Origin: Atrichornis clamosus
Lineage: Eukaryota > Chordata > Aves > Passeriformes > Menuridae
DNA: 64,000 bases
NCBI GenBank assembly: GCA_013400975.1
Contig: WBMZ01012197.1
Location: 62,001 to 126,000, forward strand
Direction of reading: 5' to 3'
Positions 12,770 to 24,600 of this stretch are shown here, piece after piece; positions within the stretch are counted from its first letter, which is position 1; each line of letters opens with the position of its first letter. Under the pieces are notes generated by a model. The model was not told where the DNA came from. It worked only from the letters and a program-made list of their open reading frames with translations, and did not search any database. A program made the translations under genes and the position numbers.

Positions 12770-12777
12770 TATTTACA
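12770..12777 (-). promoter_or_regulatory. Pumilio-type motif (UGUAAAUA) in the 3' UTR
   Basis: It is an exact match to the preferred UGUAAAUA form on the transcript strand, within an AU-rich block at about 12720-12800. Confidence 0.35.
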
Positions 12778-14096
12778 TATGGATTTGTTATTACAAACAC
12801 AAAAAATTAATTTAGGTGGGGCATCTCAGCACAGGAATTGAGAAACAGATACAATTTATTTCAGCAGCAAATACATGGTAAAATTAAGGGCTTACTGTGT
12901 GAAGCTGCTGAATAAATTCTCCAAGTAGCTGAACCCTAACCCATATGATTTATTTAAATAATATATTTTTCTCTATAACATGTGGCAATTCCCGTTTGTT
13001 AACACGTCAAGATGATCCATTCATACCTTGTGGGTGGGATGCATGGAGCATAGAAGATTTCAGGTGGAACATTTTTGTAAATGCTACATGCACTCCTGTC
13101 TGTGGGGCAGCAACATGGTTTCCTAGCTGAAGTTACTGACTTCAGCATGTCTGAATAGTGAAGTGAGACCAGGCTTCTATATTTGGATGTTCCAGGGTGT
13201 TTCTGCAAGAAAATCCTGGATTCCCTCATTCCTGAAAATCTGTAGGCAAGCTTTTACTAGTAGAGTCTCTTTATATTCACCTGGTTATGCACATTGACTG
13301 GATCAGATCGAGGCTTGAAAGGTAATTCATGAATAAGTAATTCCCGTTTAAGAAATACAAAACTAACCCATTTTCCATAACATCTCAGGAGTGGTTTGTT
13401 TAGCACTCCTGTTTTAACAGAGGTCTGCATTTCCCACCACAGACCAAGGGTGGTGTGCAGCACCTCCACACCTACCGCAGGAGCAGCACATTTTACCTTC
13501 ACCGCTTCTCCCGGCCTAACGCGATCCCTCACCTCCCTGCCGTGCAGGGTCTGCAGCAGATTGTCAGAGCAAAAGGCTTCTCTTGATGTGTGGTCAGTCT
13601 GGACCAACTGACTTGTTACCCACTACTATTCTCCCTGTGCAGATCCCAAATTTGAAAGCCCACAGTTTTGTTACTTCAGGTTTATACTGTACTACAAGCA
13701 ACTTAAAGGAACCCATTCACATAAACTCCAAACACAAATCTCATGGAACAGATCAATCCAGTATCCTATGAAGTACAGCATTTAATTTTGTAAAGTCTTT
13801 TGCATCTTTAGGTGGGCCGTATTATTTCTAGGGCTGTTATGAAAAGAATAGATTTCCACTGACTGACCAGCTACATTTCAGGTTTTTGACAAGGCACTAA
13901 ACATTGTGAATCCAATCACTGTGCTCTCTCTGTAATATTAGAGAGGGTTTTAATGGCTCTAATAGGATCAGAAACCACTCATCATAATTCTTCAAACAAG
14001 CATTTGATTTTTCCAGAAGTGAGTTTCCACTGGAAAAATCTTTAGAGTTCATGTTAAAAATATTTGAATGACAGCTTTTATTAATAGAAAAATATA

Positions 14097-14104
14097 TATT
14101 TACA
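14097..14104 (-). promoter_or_regulatory. Pumilio-type motif (UGUAAAUA) in the 3' UTR
   Basis: It is an exact match on the transcript strand, just upstream (in transcript sense) of an AU-rich run. Confidence 0.35.
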
Positions 14105-17100
14105 GTCAATACTGTTATCTTAGATTTGCAGCTCTTCCTATTTCTTGAGCTCAACTGAAAGTGCGACATTGCTAAAAAAAAATTCAAGATCTGTGCATAT
14201 ATTCAAGTAAGTTCTAACATGCACAGCCAGGGGTTTTTGTTCCTGCCATTCACAGGATCCTGTTACAAACAGAGCGGGTTTTTTTCCTTTTGCTTAGCAA
14301 TTATGCTGTAGCATTCTTAGGATTTGTTTACAATCAGTTTAATGCATACATTCTTGTGTATTTATGTGGCACAACCTGGTGCCAGGATGGAGAACCACCA
14401 CAAACACAGTTACAATCATCAGTTATGGGCAGATCTGCAAAGTCAGCCTTAAGCTCCTCAAGGAAGAGCTCAGGCCGGATCAGGTTTGACTACATTGACC
14501 ATTCTTTCTTTTTTAAAGAAAAAAACCACACAACATTACAAATTGCTAAAGTTTACCCAGTGCTGCACAAGAAAGAGGTTGGTAGTGAACATCTATCCAT
14601 GCTTGATTATACTGCAGAGCTAAAATGAGTATTGGTTCATCACAAAAGATACAAACTGAAATTAGATAGCTAGAGATACAAAGGCGTTGGACCAGCTGCA
14701 TTAATATATATGGTTGTAAAACATTCACAATTCAACTTTGCATGTGCGTGTTGACATGAAAGTGACACTGAGAACACGTGTCCGTGAACATGGGAACACC
14801 CGGCGGCTTCAAGGAATCACCCCCTGCAATGACAAGTGGTCCAAGAGTTGCTCCTATCCTACATGAGTTAGCTGAGAAGTCAGATGCGCACACACTGCGG
14901 AACAAACACAAAACCAGACCACAGAGAACGAGAAGCCCTACTCGCAGCTCAGCACACTGTCACTAACAGCTAGGAGATAGTACACGAGTGACTTGCCATG
15001 CTCGGTGTGTTTGAACTGTGAGAGCACTGCCCCCCTGATAAAGCAGGGCTGCACTGAACAGGAGATTCTTTGTAAAGATTCTTCTACGAGCTGCTCAGCA
15101 GTAGTGTAAAAACTCTCTTTCCTGATGTAGAGGAAGTACTTCAACTACATACATTGCACTTGGGCTTTTAATGCACTGTCCTGTTTTTCTGCATCAATGC
15201 CGCCATCCTAACCTTTTTGCCAAAAGGAGAAAGAAAAAAAACTACATATCACATTAAAATATATTATCCTTATCCTTGCCTGATCCTTCACTGATACAGG
15301 TGAATCAAACAAAAGAATAATCATCAGAAGTTTCCAAAAAATCTTTAGAAAGGTCACAAAGACAGTCTATACTACGGCACAATCGATGTAGGCTTCCACA
15401 CGCAATTCAGCTTAGCTCTGAGAGATGCCAGAGAAGAGTAATAGAGACATGTCAAACCCTCTGCTGTACGGCGTGGATCCAGAGCTAGTTTTGCTGACTT
15501 TAAGCCTGCAGGACTGTTTGTTCAGTTTCCATGCATCTGGTCCAAGAATGCATATGCTGTATAAAGTGGCTATTTGTTTCAAGGCTGAAGTGAATTGATT
15601 CCTCACAGTTTTAACAATTAAAATGAAACATCAATCCATAAAAAGAACACATGGTTATCTGTGCATTTATGTGCCAGGAGTGTAAAGGAAGGGGCTGCAG
15701 ATCTAGCATCAGGTAAAGGCTGGTGTGTAAAGTGAACACTGTAATGTACAGCTTTAAAAAATAATACAAGAATTGCACATAGATCCGTAGGAGAGAAGCA
15801 CAGGCTCATAACTAGGGCTGTCTGCTTTCCATCACCCAGGTTGGAATATTCCGTATCAGTTTCTCCCTTGCATCCAGATCAGTTCTTCAGAGTGACTCAG
15901 GAAACAACTCCTAGCCTAGCAATACTGAGCAAAGATATTGTCTGTACAGAAGTTCCATGGGAAATGGCTGTTAGGGCATGGAAGGAAGTCAGCAGTGGCC
16001 TCTAAAAATGAAAAAGCTCCTTCAGGTTGAGTTTTTAAAGATTCTGACTCTTTAATCCTCACTAATTCCTGCTCTAGTCTAAAACTCTGCTTGTGATACT
16101 CTATGAGCTCTTCTGACAACATTCCATTTTTAGGGTGTTGTCTATAGCAACACTGGAAAACACTGGTTACAACAGACAAGAGATAGGCAGCCAAGCACCA
16201 CTGTGGGAAACGTGGATCACGATGCTGTTAGTTGTGGCTGCCAAAATTAACAGCTCCCTCAATAATTAAATAACACTGCTTTTGCCCCCTTGTTTTTACC
16301 CTTCAGAGAACTGTGTCTGCAGTAAAAGTGTCTCCATGTTGCCAGTTAGCTACACACAGACAAGCTCTAAACATTTCTATCTCCTGCCAACAAACCTGCA
16401 GAGCCAATTTCAGTCCCACTTTGCAGTATGGCACAAGTGACAAGCAGACCAAAACAAAACAGAAGAGGTGGCTGTTATTTTCATCCCTGAATCATAGCAG
16501 TGATTGTCAGAGAAGGTTATGTATGTCCTATCCATTTCAAGTCAGGCTTTAGTGCCTTTTGTGATGGAAGGGGAATTTCAATGGCCCACCATGTGTTGTG
16601 TTGTTCTTGTATAAACATGGTTATGGCTACAGTACATCAACAGTCCAGACTGGTGAATGTCATGTAGGAAATAAGACAGACAAAGTGTGCATATTCTACT
16701 TTTTAATGCAGAGGTCTTAAGCTAAGGGTAATGGTCTGATTAAGGCAGCATTGATGAAATCATGGATCCATGGTTAGAAAGGATATAGGCAGGCAGTGAG
16801 GCAGAGGAGGGGGGAAGAAGACTGAACACAGGTACTTACTGCTCACTGACATTTGCCATGGTCAGCAGAAAAACCACATCTGGGGAGGAGAATTACAGAA
16901 GGTGTAAAGTGTAAGAAAAAGATCAGAACCTGTTTGGTTGAGACCAGAGGAAAGAGGAGCACAGTGTGCTTGTGGCGGACTGACTAAGCTGAGAGGAGAT
17001 GTTGTGTGGTATGTGGAATGAAGCAAATGAGTGTTTTGTGGCATGGTGGATCATTCATCTCACATTTACAACTAATCCATCTCTGCTTATGGTCACTGCT

Positions 17101-17472
17101 ATTCACTAACCAATGTAGGAAATGACAGAAACTACCCAGGAGAGGAGGGCAATTTACTGCAGTGGTAGAAATAGTGGTATCAAAGTTTGCTCTCCTTTTC
17201 ATCCAGATATGAATCAAGTTACATACTGCCTGATCCAAATGCAGTCATGCGTATATAATCAATCCCTAGCAGGCCTGGCAAAAAAGTGAAGTTTCTGTCA
17301 TACTGGGTACAGGATGCAATTTCTCCAATTAGAACCTATTTGCTCAGAGTTGCTGGTTTTGATATCTAGGCTGTTTTTTAACACTTGTACAAAGTGTGAG
17401 CCCTAGTGCAGGCTGGACTGAGGGCTGGGGCAGAGCAAGGGGTGCTTCATGAAAAGCAACAGGCTCTACAAA

Positions 17473-18630
17473 CTAGTGCTGCTTCATGATTCTCACAATG
17501 CGATGAAGTGAGTCTGTAGTGGCAAAAGCCAGATATTGACAACAAAGCCAGTCTTCCAGAATAATTCCACAGTCCCTCTCCAAGGACTTCTCTGCAAACT
17601 TGATCATCAGCAGCGTCCTTTTTATATCGAGCCAGTTCTGAAGTATAGCATCTCTGCGTGAGGGGTTGGAAGATGTACTCAGAGCATGGAACAAGTCCTC
17701 ACGTGGACCCCAAAGCAAACACTGAAGGATTCCCTTGGCTTCTGATATCAAGATCCTCTCTGAAGGGTTGGGATTCAGCAGGCAGCTGGCAAGTTGTTGA
17801 AGCCCTTGAGAGTAGAGAGAACGGCAAGGAATCTTGGGGAGATCAGCACAAGTGTACTCCTTCTCTTTCAGCTCTGGATTCTCATCGAAGGGATTGGGTA
17901 AGTGCAGCATTTCGTAGATGAGGATGCCAGTCTGGAACTCATCACACTTTTTGTACTGTGTTGCAGTGATGATTTCTGGAGCCAGGCGGGACTGGTCCCG
18001 TAGGACCTCAGGATCCACCATATGGCTCTTCTGCTTGGCCTGGGAGAAATTGCTCACTATTAATCTGGCTGGGCAGGCAGTGTTGGGGCTGGGCTCCATG
18101 GACTCGGGGCTCAGGGGGCTGCCTCCTGGTCTGGAGTGAACCAGCAGCAGGTTCTCTAAGCGCAGGTCACAGTGTGTGATGTGATAGGGCTTCAGGTGCT
18201 CCAGGCCCAGGCACAGCTGTAGGAGGAGCAGACAGACCTGCCTCTCGTACAGATCGGGGCTCTTGGCGTGGCGGGGCGCGGACTCCCGCACGAAGTCGGC
18301 CACTGTCAGGTGCGGCACCTCCCGGGTGATCACCACCACGCGGCTGCGGGGCCTGCTGGTGCTGCCCTGGCTGCCAGAGCCCTCTTTAGGGGAGGCCTCT
18401 GTAGTGGAAGCAGTGTCTCTGCTCTTCTGCTCAGGCTTTTTCTCCTCTTCTTCCTGCTCTTCTTCTTCCCCCTCTGGTGCATCGTCATCCTCCCATGGGA
18501 GGAGACGAAGCGGCACTTCAGCCAGGAAATGGCCACAGTCCTGTTGGATGTTAAAGTTGATTGCCAGGCTCTGCCGGATAGACAGGCTGTGATAATACTG
18601 CTGGGATTCCTTAGCTTTGCTCTTGCAAAT
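17473..18630 (-). CDS. PEAK1: PEAK1 last coding exon (residues 1370-1754, pseudokinase domain, stop)
   Basis: The acceptor is tcttccccccag|atttgc, and the exon runs to TAG at 17475-17473. It encodes most of the pseudokinase fold. A Glu-rich insert lies at about residues 1422-1432 inside the N-lobe. The catalytic loop reads THCDLRLENLLL (HCD at 1522-1524, Asn1529), so the HRD arginine is Cys. The DFG position reads NFS (1563-1565), so the metal-binding Asp is Asn. Both match remembered human PEAK1 and explain its classification as a pseudokinase. Further conserved blocks are SRLAPEIITATQYKKCDEF (APE-like) and LLNPNPSERILISEAKGIL. The C-terminal helices (NWLDIKRTLLMIKFAEKSLE, EDWLCCQYLAFATTDSL) correspond to the elements that form the split helical dimerisation domain with the pre-kinase helix. 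No stop or frameshift interrupts it. Confidence 0.96.
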   Translation of the reverse strand: MCKSKAKESQQYYHSLSIRQSLAINFNIQQDCGHFLAEVPLRLLPWEDDDAPEGEEEEQEEEEKKPEQKSRDTASTTEASPKEGSGSQGSTSRPRSRVVVITREVPHLTVADFVRESAPRHAKSPDLYERQVCLLLLQLCLGLEHLKPYHITHCDLRLENLLLVHSRPGGSPLSPESMEPSPNTACPARLIVSNFSQAKQKSHMVDPEVLRDQSRLAPEIITATQYKKCDEFQTGILIYEMLHLPNPFDENPELKEKEYTCADLPKIPCRSLYSQGLQQLASCLLNPNPSERILISEAKGILQCLLWGPREDLFHALSTSSNPSRRDAILQNWLDIKRTLLMIKFAEKSLERDCGIILEDWLCCQYLAFATTDSLHRIVRIMKQH

Positions 18631-21600
18631 CTGGGGGAAGAAAATAAACAGAACAGACATAACTCTTAAATGTCTAAATTCTATGTCCTTTCTTTTAATA
18701 CGTACTTTGTTGATGGGATCTATAGTCTAGACCTAAATACAAGCAATGAAAAATTATTTACCAAACTGACCATGGCAGACTATCTTAAGGCACCCAAAGA
18801 GTTTTCACTGGCAGTAAGCAACTGCAGAGCAATACATGCAGGCATTTCTCCTGCTGCATAGATTATCCCATGGAAAATACAATTCAGGCAGTTTTGATTT
18901 TTAATCAGAATAGCAGCTGACATATTGTAAATGCACAGGGATGCTTATTTACAGTTACTTGTTTATCCATATCATTTTATTACATGTTCTTCTGTCAGCT
19001 TTGTGTGAAGCTTCAAACAAGATAAAAATAATCAACAGGGGATACAAAGAAATATGTATAAAATATCTGGCCGAACACTTGCACATGGCTGAGTTAGCAT
19101 GGCATAACAAGTCACCCTGTCAGCTGTGACTGATGTTTGTTTGCTCCTTGCCCACTGTAACTGGAAACTGAAACCTGTGAGCTGCAGCAGTGTTGTGTCT
19201 GCAGTGAGAGATGTATGTGTGCATGGCAGAGGCTGCTGCCAGGTGTACTTGGCTCAGGTGATGAGTAGACAATCATTACAACATGGTACCTTAATTGCTT
19301 TCAATCATTTGCCAAGATCCAAAGAACATCTTTGGTGTTTTTTTGCCATATAGAGCTGTATTTATGTCCAGAGCTATCTTACTGATATATATATTATCAC
19401 CATAATAATTATCCTTATTAATTGTTTGCACTGCCGTAACAACTGGCAGTTCTAGCCCCTTGACAGAAGTCACTAAACAAGCCCTGTTAGAGCCCCTGTT
19501 TCTAAGGCATTTCCTGATTAAAATTGCAAAGACTCAGGGGTGTTGACCTTTGCATATTAACCTCAGTTCTACTAAATTCAGAGAGATCATTCAAAGCATG
19601 TAAGGTTAAGTGTATGTTTCAATCTTTACATCATTGGAGTTTAAATATTCACTTGCTATAATGCACCAACAGGTCTTAAATGCAAAGCTCAGAGAAAAGA
19701 GGAAGACATCTCTCTTCAGATGAAGTTACAGCTTCCCTGAACTCACCTCTAAAAGCTGAGGAAAGCCAGGTAATTAAGGTTAGTAGAAGTCAGCACTTGT
19801 TACACAGTCACCACCACCAAGAAACCCAGATCTCATCTTAGCCCTAAATATAAGCCTTAGGTGACTTTTCTCCCTGTTCCTCATTTTTCCCTTCTCAGAA
19901 CTTCTGCAGGTAAGTTATAAACCTACCTTTCACTAACACACACACAAGTTTTTCGTATTTTACATGCTTTGGTTAAGAAACATATAATTTAATGGGAGAT
20001 TTAATCTTTTATGCTTGTTGATCAGAAAAGTGCATTGTCAGGTATGAATGTAGACTCAAGTTGTACCAGAATTTTGATTGTCCTCTTGTCTTTGATACTG
20101 TGCACATTTCCACACTTCACAAGCATTTACATTTCCTACCTATTATGTACACTATAACATAAGCTGCCCATTCATAACTGCCATGCACAAACAAAACAGA
20201 TTTGAAAAATACATTTTCTAGTCAATTTTATTTAAGAGAGGAAAGTAATTTTCTGGAAATGTGGAGTTACCCTGTTTATACAGTGGCTCTTGCTCATTTA
20301 GATTTTCAAATGTATTTTATCCTGTTAGAGGTGAAGTGATGGAACATGTTGCCCCCTGCCCCTTTCTCTCAAGGGTTATGAAAGTTTAAATAAACACAAC
20401 AAAAATAAAGCAATAACCTTTGAATTATATATGAAAAGAAAATGCCAGCTGATTGTCTTTGAGACTGAAGTCTCCAGATTGATTAAAATACTTAATACTG
20501 CACTGAAGACAGAACTAGAAAAGCTATATAGACAGCCATATTTTGTGTTGAATATACACATGGTGTGTATCAAATCTGACTGGAAGAAGAGCTATTAAGG
20601 AAAACAAAAATAGTTTTGTGTTCTATGCCCCTCAAGCCCATGGCCTTTTTCTTGTACAGCCAACCATGAGAATACTCAATTATAACTACAGAAAAGGTAC
20701 AGCATGTTGTAATCCAGCCTTAAGTTTTTGAAAATACTTAACTGACCTAATTAAAAAAAAAAAACCCCTCATTCTGAAAGTGTTTAATTTTAAAGTCAAG
20801 TTTGCTTACTGATAAAAAACATTGAAAACCACATTTGGCCTTAGCTACTGCACTCTATTTCATCCACAGAGGATTTCTAATGCCACCTGCCAGCTACAAC
20901 TGATACTCTATTAGAAATGTATAATCCACGAAGTATGTGCTCTGTAAACAATATACACTTTGCAATTTGGTGAATATAAGGCCTTTTTTAAAGGTTATGA
21001 AAAGGATTTCTCCTTGCCTACAGAAAAAGAAAAGCAAAGGAATGAAGACTTTTTCCTAGTTTCTAATTTTAGCTCTAAGCAGCCTCTTTTGCCTACTTCA
21101 GAGAAGGTTCTCAAGTTTACTACTGGCATTTCAGTTAAAATTGGAGATAGGCTCTGCACCTCTCAGAATCAGCTTTGATTCACTCATTTTAGAAAATATG
21201 GCCAATCCCAGCATTGAGAGTACAAAAGCACACTTTCATGCATCCTCTGTGGATGTGGCAATGCTTCCTTCTAATTCAGAAATGACTGGCCATGCACATC
21301 TGCACCCAAAGGCATCCAGCTGTTGGTGCACAGGACACTTCTCCTGAGCCAGTGGTATTGACCTGCAAGGCCAATCTCATCTGTTTGGTGTCAGCTGGTT
21401 CATCCCTAAGAAATGCCTCTCCAGCCTTCAAAAAGCACCCCAAAACAGTTATGCTTCTCTGTCTTCTTTCTCTTTCTTCCTACTATTCACTCCTGTCTAT
21501 TTTACTTCAAATTAAAGTGACAGCCTTGCTCCTTGCTTATTGCTAAAAATTGATTCCCAATTCCCATCCTTGACCATTACACCTTTACAACTGGAAAAAA

Positions 21601-24600
21601 AGTAACTTTTATCTCTTTTTTGTTTTCTTTTTGAAAACACCCAGCCCTTACTTCTCCTGTCTTTATTCCTAGTCCTCTGATTTGTGTTGCTCTTTTTCTG
21701 ATTCTCCCCATGTATTACATCTTTCCAAAGAGTGGTACCCTGTAATGAATACAGTATTCCAGTTAAGACCTCTCCAGCATCCAGCAGAACAGAGCTTTGT
21801 ATATAATGATCCTTGGAACACTTCCCAGGGAGAACAAGTAACATTATTAACTCCATGTATTCATGAAAACATTCAGAGCAGTATCCACTCTAAAGTCTGA
21901 AGCCACAGCAGGGCCAGACTTTCCCCAATACAATTTCTTAAATACGAGTATTTAAGTATTTCAGACTCCTCTATTTATATCAATAAACCAGAATTTAAAT
22001 TATCAACAAACCAGAAATTAAATGCTAAGTAGTATCATGATTAAAACTAATACTAATATGACTGCATTCATTAAAAGAGATCTTCCCTCCTTATTGTGCT
22101 GTTAAGGAATATAACCAATACAGGAAAAAAAATCTCCAATCCCACAAATGCCCAATAATGATGGCTGTTGGACACTTTTACTTCTCTTGTTTAATACAGA
22201 GAAGTACGTGGGTACCTGAACCTGCATTCAATATCTGTGAAGACAAGGGAGCTGAGATCTGATTAGAGATGTATTTTCTGCTTCTTACTTTTTGTTTACA
22301 AACACCATGAAGTGAGAAGTGGAAGAGGCAGCTGGGTTATTTCAGGCTGATTAAGTTGTGACTACATAAACACTAACATTTGTACACTGGGCACTTTGTA
22401 ATTGTCAAGGGAAAGGGAAAGCTGGGCTGTCTGGAGGCAGCACCCAAACCTGGAGTGTGCTAACAAATCAGACACCTGTCAGAATTCATAAAGCAGTTTC
22501 CAGAAGACAGACCTGCAGTAATCTGATGACCCTGTAAGTGTCTGGCTACTCTTCAGGTAAGTCCTGGGGTTTTACATTGCAGTGTTCAGATTCTGATTTA
22601 CAAGTATCTTGCTAGAATGGGGAAATGAAAGCAATGGAGACAAACTCAGTTTTCTTATTCGTTTGTTCAAAGACAGTTTATAGAATATAAATTTTATTTA
22701 GTGACAAACTTCTTGTACAATTTTATCATCTTCTGAGTTGCAGCTTCTACTCAAAACTATTTTATATTACCATTTTACAACAGAGTAGTGAATGCTAGTG
22801 TTTAATACCATCAATAGTAACAATTCTCACCCAAGCATTTTGTATTGGAATAACTCCACTATCACCTAAAACTATCATCTGAATGACCAAGATGTAAAAT
22901 TTTCAAAATGGTTTGAGTTAGTTATGTGACAAAAGTCAAAATTTACATTTGAAAAAAATTTAGGGAATAAATTGTGAAATTTGTTGGCCTCCCTAGCAGG
23001 TATTTTTGACTGCTTGTGATGAGTTGCTAAAGGAGTGCACACAGAGCTGCTTTTCTCTTTGTGATGGTTAATTCTGTGTCAAAGCTGTGAGGAAATATAT
23101 GGCCCAGTTTCCCTTGCATTTTGAAAGCTTTTGTCTGTTCCAGTCACCTACTCAAAAATATGGAAATCCTGTTGCCTTTTACATATAGAGTTATGTTGAA
23201 TACCTACTTTTTGGCACAGGAAATAAAAAGGTGAAAATACTTTGACTAAAACACTAACAAAATGTAGGATCAATCAATCATTTACCATTTGCTTTAATGA
23301 AATACATCCAGCTGAGCTATGAAGATATGGTACGTGATAACAGCTGAAAGGAAGGTGTTGATAAGGGCTTGGCCAGCCTTATTTCTAGAGCTGATAAAGA
23401 GCTGGTTGTTCAAAGATGTAGCAATGTTGGTGAAAAGCCCTTCCATATGAGGCAAGACAGCAATGAGAAAAAAGGAGAGGTACAAATTGGAAGGAATGCA
23501 AAGTATCCATCTTCCTTTTCACAGGAATGCACTGTCATCATGTATCTTTTCTTTAATGCATCCATATGAACTAAACTTCTGTCACGTTTATAGGGACAGG
23601 ACAGGTTTCTTTATATCCTGTCATTTCAATTTTCCCCCCTGCTCCTAGCCTGAGAAGCAAGATTTGAATGTTTCAGAGCTTCTACAAAATGTTCTGCATT
23701 AGATTTTCTCTTTCCTTTATGAGTTCCGGAGCCTCCTGTGCCATCAGCTGACTCTCACTTTCCCAGCAGGGAATCTCATTTCCACTCTGTCCTATGCATT
23801 TTACAGGGCGTCAGTGAACTTAAAGCACGATGAATATTGTGGGAAATGAATTTACAAGTGCTGAAAATGAGAAACACAGAAGATCACAAAGACTACACCA
23901 TCTGTGCCACTTTGTTGTATTGCACAGAGGGGCAACTGCAAATGAAATTCCGTGTAGAATGAAAGCTTGCTAATCCCAAATTGATAGCTTGTTCCTGGCA
24001 CAACCTTGTTTTCCAAGGAGGCCATTTTGATCTCTGATTGACCTCATTTTCTTGATCTGGCTTTGGAATAGAGCTTTGACTTTTTTAACAATGTGCCAAA
24101 ACACAGAATTCTGTTCTGCTGTGACTGAACTTGGAATGGGCTGGGAATTGAATGTACATCATTTAATTGTGATCTGAAGCATAAAGTTCTGGGACAGGCT
24201 TAGTAACACTTTTGACAGGAAGCTCCACTAGGAAACTGAATCACCAAATAAAACCACCTTAGCACACTGTGACAAACTAAACGTGACTAGCTGCAACCAG
24301 GAAAACTGCCAGCCAAGTTCAGCCCAGTGCTACTTAGTTCTGCATTGTTTGATACCTGGGACAGGAACCTTACCAGGAATCCTAAGGTTTTACTGCTAGA
24401 ACAACTTCTGCTGCCCTGTAGCAATCAAAGCAATAAATTTTAACTGCTCCTTCTGAGCTGTTTGCACCTTTGCAATTCCTGTTATCCCACCTGAACAGCA
24501 TTGCAACACGTGCCTGGGGCAAGAGCCAGCTGGGTTTTATGGCTGTTGTTCCGTGTGGACTCTGAATCATGGCTTCTGTGAGTCAGTCTGTGGTACTGGA

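Larger units (their letters stand above)
11232..17472 (-). other. PEAK1: PEAK1 3' UTR (inferred extent)
   Basis: From the stop codon leftward the minus strand runs about 6.2 kb through AT-rich, non-coding sequence to a canonical AATAAA at 11254-11259 with a U/GU-rich stretch just downstream. Long 3' UTRs are typical of this gene. Contents noted: AT dinucleotide tracts (11759-11796 and about 11841-11905), five UGUANAUA Pumilio-type motifs, and many AU-rich stretches. Several other AATAAA or ATTAAA hexamers (for example ATTAAA at 16702-16707) could give shorter forms. No splice-like or coding signal was seen. The far end is an inference without RNA evidence. Confidence 0.55.

Noticed and set aside
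19930..19950. CA-repeat microsatellite
   Set aside because: Only a few CA units are present, too short to list as a repeat feature.
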